DNA of 15,457 nt from JADFMN01 sp964529975 (GTDB lineage Bacteria; Armatimonadota; Fimbriimonadia; Fimbriimonadales; Fimbriimonadaceae). Within the stretch, counting starts at the first letter, position 1. Every line of letters starts with the position of its first letter. The DNA lies in contig CAZGXW010000061.1 in NCBI GenBank assembly GCA_964529975.1, positions 1 to 15,457 of the forward strand, in the 5' to 3' direction. Shown one piece after another: positions 1-6,589 of the stretch. Under the pieces are notes generated by a model, which saw only the letters and a list, made by a program, of their open reading frames with translations, did no database searches and was not told where the DNA came from. A program made the position numbers and the translations under genes.

Positions 1-60
1 CGGTCTTGAAAACCGTTGAGGCGCGAGTCTCCGGGGGTTCGAATCCCTCCCTGTCCGCCA
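1..60 (+). tRNA. tRNA-Ser(TGA), 3' part; 5' end outside window
   Basis: This is the 3' part of a serine tRNA cut by the window edge. The anticodon stem is GGT (2-4, window starts one base earlier) paired with ACC (12-14). The loop CTTGAAA (5-11) carries anticodon TGA at 7-9, which reads UCA-type serine codons. An extended variable arm, typical of type II tRNAs such as Ser and Leu, follows up to 32. The T arm is 33-49, with stem GGGGG/CCCTC and loop TTCGAAT. The acceptor strand is 50-56, discriminator G57, and CCA is encoded at 58-60. The D arm and 5' acceptor strand are not visible. A selenocysteine tRNA would need a TCA anticodon, so it is excluded. Confidence 0.95.
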
Positions 61-67
61 AACTGCG

Positions 68-460
68 CTACTTCGCAATCGGTAAGATATCGCTCGCGTG
101 ACCGTCGAAGAGGTTGATCCCAGCGCGGGACTTCACGACGTACAAGATCACAGCGGCCGCAATGACGGCCACGACGGCCATCGTCGCGATCGCCGCGGTC
201 GAGAGGTGCACCCCAGCGTTCGCCCGCCGCTCCCTGTCCTGCTCGATCGCGCTCGTGCGCGTGTCGCGCCCGACCAAGAACACGATGTACAGCCGCGTGA
301 AGAGCAGCGGCACCGTGAACCGGACGTCGACAGCGTGCCGCTTGTCCGCGGCGCTCCGCACAGCCTTCAACTGCTCCTCGGACATCGTCGTGCGCACGGC
401 GGCTGGCACGTCCTGTACGACGAGGTCAGAGAGCACGGTGCGGCGATCGACGAGCGACAT
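68..460 (-). CDS. Small membrane protein of unknown function
   Basis: A 130-residue protein that I do not recognise. Residues 1-45 are polar and charged. Around residues 46-65 is a moderately hydrophobic stretch with VPLLF and YIVFLVG, followed by a charged linker rich in Asp, Glu and Arg (about 66-80). One confident membrane helix of Ala, Ile and Val follows at about 87-109. The C-terminal tail of about 20 residues is flanked by KSR, which suggests a short cytoplasmic segment. It is the last gene of the minus-strand run, 27 bp after lnt, and converges on the tRNA. The ATG at 460 is preceded at 5 nt by TAACCT (466-471), so it may have its own leaderless transcript. An internal ATG at residue 26 is an alternative start. 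Function is unknown; the name rests only on the membrane segment. Confidence 0.75.
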   Translation of the reverse strand: MSLVDRRTVLSDLVVQDVPAAVRTTMSEEQLKAVRSAADKRHAVDVRFTVPLLFTRLYIVFLVGRDTRTSAIEQDRERRANAGVHLSTAAIATMAVVAVIAAAVILYVVKSRAGINLFDGHASDILPIAK

Positions 461-465
461 GGGAC

Positions 466-471
466 AGGTTA
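466..471 (-). promoter_or_regulatory. Candidate -10 box TAACCT for the small membrane protein
   Basis: On the minus strand TAACCT lies 5 nt upstream of the ATG at 460, with no Shine-Dalgarno between. It matches the TANNNT pattern seen before most genes here. No convincing -35 is visible. Confidence 0.5.
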
Positions 472-487
472 ATTGTCGGCATGCGGG

Positions 488-1960
488 TCAGCGCTTCATC
501 AGGTGCCTGACATGGACCCAAGCCATCGCTAGCCAGCAGACCCAAACGAACCCGAACCTGTACCCGAAGGCGTCGGACTTGTCTGGAACCGACACTTCGG
601 CCCGCAAGGCCGAAGTCTGCCCGAAGGCCGCCCTGGACATCACCCGTCCCCGACTGTCCGTCCAAAGAGTCGTGCCCATACTCGCCGACCGCAGAAGCGG
701 CAGCCCGCTCTCAATCGGGCGCCAAAGCGAGGACATCGTGAGTTGCTGGTGCGCCCATGTGTGCGCGTACCAGTCGTCGATCGACATCTGCACCAGCACT
801 TGCGCCCCGTTACGCGAGTGGCGCTCCGCTAGGTCCGGGAACATCCCTTCAAAGCACAGCAGCGCACCCGTCTTTACGCCGTCCACTTCCAAAGTCGTCA
901 ACGTCCGCGCCGGAGTCAAGTCTCCGCTTGGAAGGTCGAAACCCTTGAGGAACGGCAAGTAGTCACGGAACGGCACGTACTCTCCAAAGATCACGAGCCG
1001 GGTCTTGTTCGCAAACTTCCATTCGCCGTCGAACGCATACGCCGTCTGGAACACGTCATCGCCTTCGACCCGATTGCCTCCAAACACCACAGACCTTGTT
1101 CCGTCGACGATCACCGGGTTGGCAGGGGGGAGAGACGTGCTCGGCTCACCGAGCCCCTCGGGGTACACGACCGTCTGTGCTCCTTGCGAAGCGGCGAAGG
1201 CGTTGACTATCTCCGTCGCCGTCTTAAGGTCTTCTGCCTGCTTCTCCGGGTCGCCGAACGCCATGTCCACGCCGGTCTGGCCGATGGAGTAGACGCGCTT
1301 CGTGCCTGGGTTCGGCGTGCTGAAACGCACCGCCGACGTCGCAAAGATCGCGATCAACAGCGTCACGTACCGAAACGCCTCACGACCGGAGAACTTGTGC
1401 TCCTCCTTCTTGCTCGGCCACACGAACGCGGCGAGCAAGACGTTGATCATAACGACTGTCGCGCTCACGAAGAACACGGTCCCCCACGCCGCGTGCTGGA
1501 CGAAAGTGGGATACCACACGAGCGGTGTCGCAACGATGCCCCACGGAAACGCCACGCCGATCACGTACGAACGAAAGGCCTCCACGCCCGCCCAAACGAG
1601 CGGGATCGCCCAGTGGGCGCGCGATTGCCAGCACTTGTGCACAAGCCAGCCCGCCCACATGTAGTAAAGCCCTGCGATCGACGCGGCCGCGACCCAAGGG
1701 ACGCACGCAAGCGCGACGCTGTTCGTCCACTTCGCTACGAACGGGACCAGCCAGAACATCTGGAACAGGAAGTAGAGCAGTCCGAACAAGTATCCCGACC
1801 GCTTCGCGCCCTTGGCGTCCGTGTCGCGCAGAGAAGCCAACCACGGTGCGAGCGCGACCAGCACCAAGAGCGACACGTTCGCGGGCGGAAACGCCAGCGA
1901 GAGCATGACGACACTCGCAACGATCGGCAGGACTTTACGCGCCTGTTCCGAAACCTTCAC
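488..1960 (-). CDS. lnt: Apolipoprotein N-acyltransferase (Lnt)
   Basis: This integral inner-membrane enzyme transfers an acyl chain from a phospholipid to the N-terminal cysteine of apolipoproteins, the last step of lipoprotein maturation. It is 490 residues from the GTG at 1960, close to the usual 500. The N-terminal half has several hydrophobic helices (about 10-45, 56-75, 82-105, 117-145, 155-180, 198-210). The C-terminal half is a nitrilase-like domain with the expected catalytic residues Glu268 (in YPEG), Lys319 (in NKTRL) and Cys369 (in LLCFEG), plus the FGEYVPF motif near 325-331. A last helix spans about 468-485. The GTG start is chosen over an upstream in-frame ATG (2074) because GGAGG lies 6 nt before it and the extension is an Arg-rich non-Lnt sequence. 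Its start overlaps the end of the phosphatase gene by 26 bp, suggesting translational coupling. Confidence 0.95.
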   Translation of the reverse strand: MKVSEQARKVLPIVASVVMLSLAFPPANVSLLVLVALAPWLASLRDTDAKGAKRSGYLFGLLYFLFQMFWLVPFVAKWTNSVALACVPWVAAASIAGLYYMWAGWLVHKCWQSRAHWAIPLVWAGVEAFRSYVIGVAFPWGIVATPLVWYPTFVQHAAWGTVFFVSATVVMINVLLAAFVWPSKKEEHKFSGREAFRYVTLLIAIFATSAVRFSTPNPGTKRVYSIGQTGVDMAFGDPEKQAEDLKTATEIVNAFAASQGAQTVVYPEGLGEPSTSLPPANPVIVDGTRSVVFGGNRVEGDDVFQTAYAFDGEWKFANKTRLVIFGEYVPFRDYLPFLKGFDLPSGDLTPARTLTTLEVDGVKTGALLCFEGMFPDLAERHSRNGAQVLVQMSIDDWYAHTWAHQQLTMSSLWRPIESGLPLLRSASMGTTLWTDSRGRVMSRAAFGQTSALRAEVSVPDKSDAFGYRFGFVWVCWLAMAWVHVRHLMKR

Positions 1961-2552
1961 GCGCGACCTCCAAGTGCGACGAGTCGTTCTGGCGCACGAT
2001 CGACCAGATGCCCCCAGTGCGTTCGACCTCTGTGATCGACGCGTTGGCAAACCGAAATGCGCGCGCCTCGTCAAACCCTCCGCCCGTCAACTTTGCCAAC
2101 AGCAAGCCGAGCGTCCCGCCGTGCGAGACGACCACGGACGGCACAGTGAACAATCCAACGACCCGCTCCAGGCGGTTCCAAACGTCGACGTACGACTCTC
2201 CACCGTCCGGCTGTGTCTCGTGAGCGTCAGCCCCGATCTGTACAGCCTTTTCGGCTATCCTTGCACGGACTTCGTCGTACGGGAGCCCCTCCAGGGCGCC
2301 AAAGTGTCTCTCGCGCAGACCCGGCTCGAGATTCAGAGGGAGGCCGCTCAGGGCTGCGATCGGCTCAGCCGTCTGCACGCTCCTCTTCAAGTCGCTGCTC
2401 ACGATCTTTTCGAACTCCGCTCCTTGCAGCGCCAAGGCGACCCGGTCTGCCTGTCGCAGTCCTACTTCGTCCAGTTCGGTGTCGCAGTGACCTTGCGCCC
2501 TCTGGGCGGCGTTCCATGCCGTCTGTCCGTGCCGGACCAGGAAGAGGCGCAT
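1935..2552 (-). CDS. Histidine phosphatase family protein (phosphoglycerate mutase-like)
   Basis: A 205-residue member of the histidine phosphatase superfamily, whose members form a phosphohistidine intermediate to hydrolyse or transfer phosphate. The signature RHGQT is at residues 7-11, with nucleophile His8. The conserved Arg of SSDLKRSVQTAE lies near residue 57. LRERHFGALEG at 79-89 carries the acid/base region, and the second catalytic His is His144 in SHGGT. Length and motifs fit the single-domain branch that includes GpmB-like phosphatases, CobC (alpha-ribazole phosphatase) and other small-molecule phosphatases. Sequence alone does not identify the substrate. No cobalamin gene is nearby, so CobC has no contextual support. 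It lies 8 bp downstream of the Clp1-like gene and overlaps lnt, so it is probably in the same operon. No clear Shine-Dalgarno precedes the ATG. A TATAAA hexamer 8 nt upstream overlaps the previous stop codon and could be a weak internal promoter. Confidence 0.9.
   Translation of the reverse strand: MRLFLVRHGQTAWNAAQRAQGHCDTELDEVGLRQADRVALALQGAEFEKIVSSDLKRSVQTAEPIAALSGLPLNLEPGLRERHFGALEGLPYDEVRARIAEKAVQIGADAHETQPDGGESYVDVWNRLERVVGLFTVPSVVVSHGGTLGLLLAKLTGGGFDEARAFRFANASITEVERTGGIWSIVRQNDSSHLEVAREGFGTGA
1967..1971 (-). promoter_or_regulatory. Strong Shine-Dalgarno GGAGG deciding the lnt GTG start
   Basis: GGAGG on the minus strand lies 6 nt before the GTG at 1960, inside the 3' end of the preceding phosphatase gene. 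It is the best ribosome binding site seen in the window and fits an internal, coupled operon gene. Confidence 0.85.
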
Positions 2553-2560
2553 CGCGTGGT

Positions 2561-3463
2561 TTATACCGCCCAGGGCTTGGTCTCTCCGGTCTCTTTGCCC
2601 GTGTCGTCGATCCTGGTGGATCCGATCCTCACGAGCCGCACAGGCGCGGGAGCCACGGCCGTGTTGAGGAACGATGCCGTCCGCTTTTCAAAGTCGATCT
2701 GCTCGACCACTCCGATTCCGAAGTCCTCCCCGTCCCCGCGCACGAAACTGCACACGAGCCCGTTGTACGCCTCTGGCGAGACCAGGTGCAACTTTGTCGC
2801 GTGCGCCAAGTTGAGCGCGTCGCTCGCCGCGTCCTCGCCCGGCTCGTGGTCCGTGACGACGAGCAGGGTCTGACCGTAGACTTCGACCTGGAGGCCGAGA
2901 CTGTCGAACGGGGCGCCGTGCAAACGGCGGCCGCTCCCCAAGCGCACGCCGTAAAGACCGATATGGTCGAGTTCGAGCGTGTGCCTCGAGCACGACTCGA
3001 GCATCTCGAGCCACCTCGACCTTCGGTGTGCGAGCACCGCAGCGCTCGGCAAGTCCTCTTTGATCTGCGTCGGCGTCGCCGCGACTGGCCACGGCTCGTG
3101 CACGAAACTCGATCCCTCCGGCACGAGGATCTCGCTCGCACCCGCGACTTCTGCAATCGCGAGGGCCATTTGTCGCAATACGGGCGATTCGCGCATCTCG
3201 AACGTGGAGATGACAGGGTTCTCTGCCTCTGAAATGAGCCGCTGAGCTGAGACGAGCAGATCGACGGGGTTGCGGTTTGCATAGACCGAACCAACCAGCC
3301 TCCAATCGCGGACTTTGCCGTTCCTAAGCAGGAACACCCGACCCGCCGGACCGTGGTCGGCGTCGGCGACATCGAGGCACACGTAGTCGCGGTCGGCGAG
3401 GTTCTGCTTGAGCCAGTCTCGCCAAGTCCAACGCGGGTCCGTGACCAAGAGTGTCGCGGGCAT
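2561..3463 (-). CDS. Clp1/Grc3-like protein with degenerate P-loop
   Basis: A 300-residue protein with no characterised homologue that I can name. The C-terminus (about 233-290) reads like the C-terminal domain of Clp1/Grc3-type polynucleotide 5'-hydroxyl kinases: NGLVCSF, then DFGIGVVEQIDFEKRT, then VRLVRIGSTRID. The N-terminus aligns by eye with the kinase core. ATLLVT (3-8) sits where strand 1 should be. VCLDVADADHGPAGR (28-42) resembles the family's VDADxGQSxxGPPG segment. LVGSVYANRNPVDLLVSAQRLI (57-77) resembles the VGxTSPxGH...GxKRL region. Where Walker A (GxxxxGKS/T) should be, the sequence is TDPRWTWRD, so ATP-dependent kinase activity is doubtful. It lies 26 bp after the AAA ATPase and 8 bp before the phosphatase. 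AAGGA stands 3 nt before the ATG. The open reading frame is firm; the family call is inference. Confidence 0.85.
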   Translation of the reverse strand: MPATLLVTDPRWTWRDWLKQNLADRDYVCLDVADADHGPAGRVFLLRNGKVRDWRLVGSVYANRNPVDLLVSAQRLISEAENPVISTFEMRESPVLRQMALAIAEVAGASEILVPEGSSFVHEPWPVAATPTQIKEDLPSAAVLAHRRSRWLEMLESCSRHTLELDHIGLYGVRLGSGRRLHGAPFDSLGLQVEVYGQTLLVVTDHEPGEDAASDALNLAHATKLHLVSPEAYNGLVCSFVRGDGEDFGIGVVEQIDFEKRTASFLNTAVAPAPVRLVRIGSTRIDDTGKETGETKPWAV

Positions 3464-3489
3464 CTGTCCTTAAGGACGAGGGGGGCCGA

Positions 3490-4995
3490 TCAAACTTCGC
3501 CGTCGTACTTGCTGCTGGGCCTTGCGCGGAGGCGCGCCCAGTTGCGGAGTTCGGCGATCTCCTCGGCCATCATCCTGCTCAGCGGCACCTGTCGCTCGAT
3601 CTCCTTGAGGATGTCCTCGGTCTTGATCTCGCGGCCCTTGTCGAACGCCTCGTTGAGCGCTCCGACGACCACTTGCTCGATCTCGGCTCCGCTGTAGCCC
3701 GCGCTCGCCTTGGCGATGTCGGCGACCTTGAACTTCGCCGGGTTGCGGTTGCGCTTCTTCAGGTGGATCTTGAATATCTCCTTGCGGTCTTCGAGTTCCG
3801 GCAGGTCGATGAAGAAGATCTCGTCGAAGCGGCCTTTGCGGAGGAGTTCCGGCGGGAGCGCCGAGACGTCGTTCGCCGTCGCCACGAGGAAGACCGGCTT
3901 GGTCTTCTCCTGCATCCAGGTGAGGAACGTCGCGAACACTCGGGCCGTGGTGCCACTATCGCTGACGCTGCCTCCGCCGACGCCGGCGAATCCCTTCTCC
4001 ATCTCGTCCATCCAGAGCACGCACGGTGCGAGCGACTCGGCGATGCTGATCGCGCGTCGCATGTTCTGCTCGCTCTGGCCGACATACGAGCCGAAGATAC
4101 GTCCGACGTCCATCTTGAGCATGGGGAGGTTCCACGTCGCGGCGATCGCCTTTGCGACCAGCGACTTGCCGCAACCCTGTACTCCGAGGAGGAGGATTCC
4201 CTTTGGCGATGGGATTCCGAACTCTCGCGCCGCGTCGGTGAACGACTTGGATCTGCTCTCCAGCCACTCTTTGAGGAGTTCCAGTCCGCCGACGTCCTTC
4301 AGAGACTTGTCGGCCGGATAGAACTCCAGCATTCCCGTTTTGCGGACGATCTGCTTCTTTTCCTCGATGATCGTGTCGACGGTGAGTTTCTTCTGCTCGA
4401 CGAGGCTTCTCGCGAGCGCGCTCTCGATCTCGTCTCGTGTGAGACCCGCCGCGGAATGGACTATCAGTTCGCGCGTGTCCTTGTCGAGCGACACGTCGAC
4501 GCTCTTGTTGTCCTTCATCGCGGCGATCGCCTCGTCGAGTTGCTTCTCGATCTCGTCGGCGCCGGGCAGCGGAAACTCGATGACGGTGACGTCCTTCTCC
4601 AGTTCGGTCGGCAGATTGAGGACCGGCGAAACGATGAACAGGGTCTGTGCGCGACCCCTGAGCCGCATCGCGAGGTCGCGCAGGAGGCGCACCACTCGAG
4701 AGTCCTTCATGTACGCGTGGAAGTCCTTCAGGACGAAGACGGTGAACTCCTCGGCCTCGTGGATCTGCGCGAGCGCCTCAAGTTCGCTGGGGAGGCTCGA
4801 TGGTTTCACCGGCCCGCTCGTGCGGGTGACGGGCGGCTTCATCCCCTGGGTGACGCTCCAGGTGTGCAGTTTTCGTTGGAGTTTGTCGGAGATGGCTTTG
4901 ACGGCCTCCTCGACGCGCCTCTCTTCCCAGGTCACGACATAGACGATGGGGTACTTGGCTCGGATGAGGACGTCGAGTTCCCTTATGGGATCCAT
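3490..4995 (-). CDS. AAA family ATPase, Ycf46-like
   Basis: A 501-residue ATPase resembling the Ycf46 proteins of cyanobacteria and plastids, whose biochemical role is poorly defined. The N-terminal part (1-225) is a family-specific domain opening with ELDVLIRAKYPIVYVVTWEE, which ties the start to the ATG at 4995. It contains a degenerate ATPase-like core (VFVLKDFHAYM at 86-96, QTLFIVSP at 117-124). The AAA module follows: Walker A GVQGCGKS (271-278), Walker B VLWMDE (326-331), sensor 1 Asn375 in ATAND, arginine-finger candidates Arg386 and Arg389 in LLRKGRFDE, and sensor 2 GYSGAEIEQ (433-441). The protein is probably soluble, as no membrane segment is visible. It is the first gene of a five-gene minus-strand run. 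No Shine-Dalgarno is seen, and TACATT lies 8 nt before the ATG. The substrate is unknown. Confidence 0.92.
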   Translation of the reverse strand: MDPIRELDVLIRAKYPIVYVVTWEERRVEEAVKAISDKLQRKLHTWSVTQGMKPPVTRTSGPVKPSSLPSELEALAQIHEAEEFTVFVLKDFHAYMKDSRVVRLLRDLAMRLRGRAQTLFIVSPVLNLPTELEKDVTVIEFPLPGADEIEKQLDEAIAAMKDNKSVDVSLDKDTRELIVHSAAGLTRDEIESALARSLVEQKKLTVDTIIEEKKQIVRKTGMLEFYPADKSLKDVGGLELLKEWLESRSKSFTDAAREFGIPSPKGILLLGVQGCGKSLVAKAIAATWNLPMLKMDVGRIFGSYVGQSEQNMRRAISIAESLAPCVLWMDEMEKGFAGVGGGSVSDSGTTARVFATFLTWMQEKTKPVFLVATANDVSALPPELLRKGRFDEIFFIDLPELEDRKEIFKIHLKKRNRNPAKFKVADIAKASAGYSGAEIEQVVVGALNEAFDKGREIKTEDILKEIERQVPLSRMMAEEIAELRNWARLRARPSSKYDGEV

Positions 4996-5003
4996 GGGTT
5001 CTG

Positions 5004-5009
5004 AATGTA
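5004..5009 (-). promoter_or_regulatory. Candidate -10 box TACATT for the AAA ATPase operon
   Basis: TACATT on the minus strand is 8 nt before the ATG at 4995 and fits the TANNNT leaderless pattern. No recognisable -35 stands 16-18 bp further upstream. Confidence 0.45.
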
Positions 5010-5089
5010 CCTTTGGGGGTGTTCGGAGGTTGCTGGGTTTGAGGCTAAGAGCGGCGGTTCGTCCTTGCTCTCATTTGCCCGCGCCTAGG

Positions 5090-5157
5090 TTCTCCCGTTT
5101 TCTTCCCGTTTTCTCCCGTTTTTTGAGTCCAAGTTTCTCCCGTTTTTCTCCCGTTTT
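5090..5157. repeat. Five phased TTCTCCCGTTTT-type direct repeats
   Basis: Five copies of a T-tract plus CTCCCG (second copy CTTCCCG) unit. Their CCCG cores start at 5094, 5105, 5115, 5139 and 5150, giving intervals of 11, 10, 24 and 11 bp. This is close to whole turns of the helix, so the T-tracts and cores fall on one face of the DNA. The cluster is 95-160 bp upstream of the AAA ATPase start, where an activator or bending site could sit. Confidence 0.75.
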
Positions 5158-5290
5158 CTGGCCTTGTGTGGGCTTCAGGGGCTCCACTCCCTTACCGATT
5201 GTCAAAGTACGAAGTCGTCTTTTCAGTTGACATCGGACACTATACCCGACACTTGTTGTCGTTTTGGGTACTTTGACCCATGTCCAGCTA

Positions 5291-6484
5291 TCAAACTACC
5301 GGGTCGAGGGCAAGGCGGGACATGGTCTCGACGGCGTCAGGGATGACGGCGTCGTTGAAGTTGAAGAGCGGGGTGTGGACAGGCGCGACGTGTTCTTTGT
5401 CCGCCGGGCATAGGCCGACGAAGAAGAAGCACGCGGGCACGTGTTGGCCGTAGAACGAGAAGTCTTCCCCGCCCATGATAGGCGCCCTTTCTTCCTGCAT
5501 GCGTTGTTCCCCGATCACCGAAGCAGCGATGCTGCGGTAGCGGTCTGTGGCCCAAGTGTCGTTGAACGTCACGGGGTAGCCCTCGTGCCAGTCGATGTCG
5601 GTCTCGACGCCGAGCGCGCGACCGACGCCTTCGACGATCTCGTAGAAGCGCTGCTTGCCGAGCGAGCGGCTTTCTGGCGTGAGGGTGCGCATCGTTCCGC
5701 CGAGTTCGACCTTCGACGGGATGACGTTGAGCGCTGTGCCGCCCTTGACGTAGGTCACGGTGAGGATAAAGCCTTCGGTAGCGACGATGTTGCGACTGGC
5801 GACACTCTGGAGCGCGTTGACGATCTGGCTCGTGGCGACGATGGTGTCGCTCGTTAGGTGGGGTGCGGCGGCGTGTCCGCCGGGACTGCTAAGCGTGACA
5901 ACAAACTGGTCGGTGGCGGCGAGCATCGCGCCGTTCTTGACTCCATAAACGCCTTCCCTTCCGGTCGGCCAACCGTGCAAGCCGTAAGCGACATCAGCCT
6001 TGGCGGGATAGATGCGGCCGTCGAGGACACCGTCTTCGCACATCTTCTTTCCACCCGCGCCGCCTTCTTCGGCGGGCTGGAAGACGAGGAGGACGTTGTT
6101 CCTTCTGGTCTTCTCGTTTTGGATGGCACGTGCCGCGCCGATGAGGATCGTGGTGTGGCCGTCGTGGCCGCAGGCGTGCATGACGCCTGGGTTGGTGGAC
6201 GCGTATGGGAGGCCGGTCTCTTCGAGGATTGGCAGCGCATCCATATCGGCGCGGAGCATGACGGTCTTGGGATTGGGCTCGGTGGCAGGGATGAAGCCGA
6301 GGACGCCTGTGCCTCCCGCGAGTCCCGGCGTGAACTGGATTCCGGCCTGTTTGAGTTCTCTTTGGACGACCTCGCTCGTACGGCGCTCTTGGTACATGAG
6401 TTCCGGGTGCGCGTGGAGGTCGTGGCGGATCTCGGTGAGGCTGGCGTGGTCCGCGGCGATGCGGTCGCGGAGGGTGAGGGTCAT
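5291..6484 (-). CDS. M20 family metallo-amidohydrolase (N-acyl amino acid / hippurate hydrolase type)
   Basis: A 397-residue cytoplasmic enzyme of the M20 peptidase/amidohydrolase family, the branch that removes N-acyl groups from amino acids. No signal peptide is present. Expected metal-binding elements are present: ADMDALP (79-85), ACGHDGH (104-110, with Cys105 and His107 as likely ligands), PAEEGG (137-142, catalytic and ligand glutamates), His170 in GLHGW, and His370 in APVHTP. GGH (202-204) in the dimerisation domain and MGGEDFSFYG (337-346) are also typical. Substrate cannot be read from sequence: N-acetyl or N-benzoyl amino acids, or N-acetyl-diaminopimelate, are all possible, and no lysine pathway gene is adjacent. 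The ATG at 6484 has TAACCT 6 nt upstream and no Shine-Dalgarno. It lies downstream of hisC on the same strand, with 84 bp between. Confidence 0.92.
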   Translation of the reverse strand: MTLTLRDRIAADHASLTEIRHDLHAHPELMYQERRTSEVVQRELKQAGIQFTPGLAGGTGVLGFIPATEPNPKTVMLRADMDALPILEETGLPYASTNPGVMHACGHDGHTTILIGAARAIQNEKTRRNNVLLVFQPAEEGGAGGKKMCEDGVLDGRIYPAKADVAYGLHGWPTGREGVYGVKNGAMLAATDQFVVTLSSPGGHAAAPHLTSDTIVATSQIVNALQSVASRNIVATEGFILTVTYVKGGTALNVIPSKVELGGTMRTLTPESRSLGKQRFYEIVEGVGRALGVETDIDWHEGYPVTFNDTWATDRYRSIAASVIGEQRMQEERAPIMGGEDFSFYGQHVPACFFFVGLCPADKEHVAPVHTPLFNFNDAVIPDAVETMSRLALDPVV

Positions 6485-6490
6485 GGTTGG

Positions 6491-6496
6491 AGGTTA
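6491..6496 (-). promoter_or_regulatory. Candidate -10 box TAACCT for the M20 amidohydrolase
   Basis: TAACCT on the minus strand is 6 nt before the ATG at 6484, the same hexamer as at 466-471. There is no Shine-Dalgarno in the gap, and no clear -35. Confidence 0.5.
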
Positions 6497-6540
6497 CCTG
6501 TGGTGAGTGCTGATTGCAGAGCGGAGATTCCGCGCGCAAC

Positions 6541-6589
6541 GCCCCGTCCCCGGGCTCCTTCGATCCGCTCAGGATGACGGGGACGGGGC
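6541..6589. repeat. REP-like inverted repeat overlapping the hisC 3' end
   Basis: A perfect 11-bp inverted repeat, GCCCCGTCCCC (6541-6551) and GGGGACGGGGC (6579-6589), encloses 27 nt. The loop contains CTCCTTCGATCCGCTCAGGA, which resembles a short intergenic repeat core found in many bacterial genomes (from memory, not searched). The hisC stop codon TGA (minus strand, 6569-6571) lies in the loop, and the 3' arm encodes part of the last hisC residues. No T-run follows on either strand, so it is not a standard intrinsic terminator. Confidence 0.75.

Larger units (their letters stand above)
4996..5290. other. 295-bp intergenic spacer with repeats
   Basis: This is the longest non-coding stretch, between the M20 amidohydrolase stop and the AAA ATPase start, both on the minus strand. 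It holds the candidate -10 box of the AAA gene (5004-5009), a cluster of CTCCCG/T-tract repeats (5090-5157), and a 10-bp inverted repeat GTCAAAGTAC (5201-5210) / GTACTTTGAC (5268-5277). The second arm sits inside a small TGGGT/ACCCA hairpin (5265-5280). Short open frames here look like chance. No RNA gene is recognised. Confidence 0.7.

Noticed and set aside
1..60. Selenocysteine tRNA
   Set aside because: The anticodon is TGA (reads serine codons), not TCA, and the arms fit an ordinary type II tRNA-Ser.
1961..2074. N-terminal extension of Lnt to the ATG at 2074
   Set aside because: The extra 38 residues are Arg-rich and unlike Lnt, they lie inside the phosphatase gene, and a GGAGG precedes the GTG at 1960.
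3466..3477. Perfect 12-bp palindrome GTCCTTAAGGAC before the Clp1-like ATG
   Set aside because: It has no loop for an RNA hairpin, is a single copy here, and probably reflects the AAGGA ribosome-binding sequence; too little to call an operator.
3451..5004. 517-codon open frame on the plus strand, fully antisense to the AAA ATPase
   Set aside because: It is a mirror frame of a GC-rich gene: Asp, Glu, Arg and Leu heavy, no domain motif, and the minus strand has a complete Ycf46-type ATPase.
6541..6589. Intrinsic terminator of hisC
   Set aside because: The stem is strong, but the loop is 27 nt, the stop codon lies within the loop, and no T-run follows on the minus strand.
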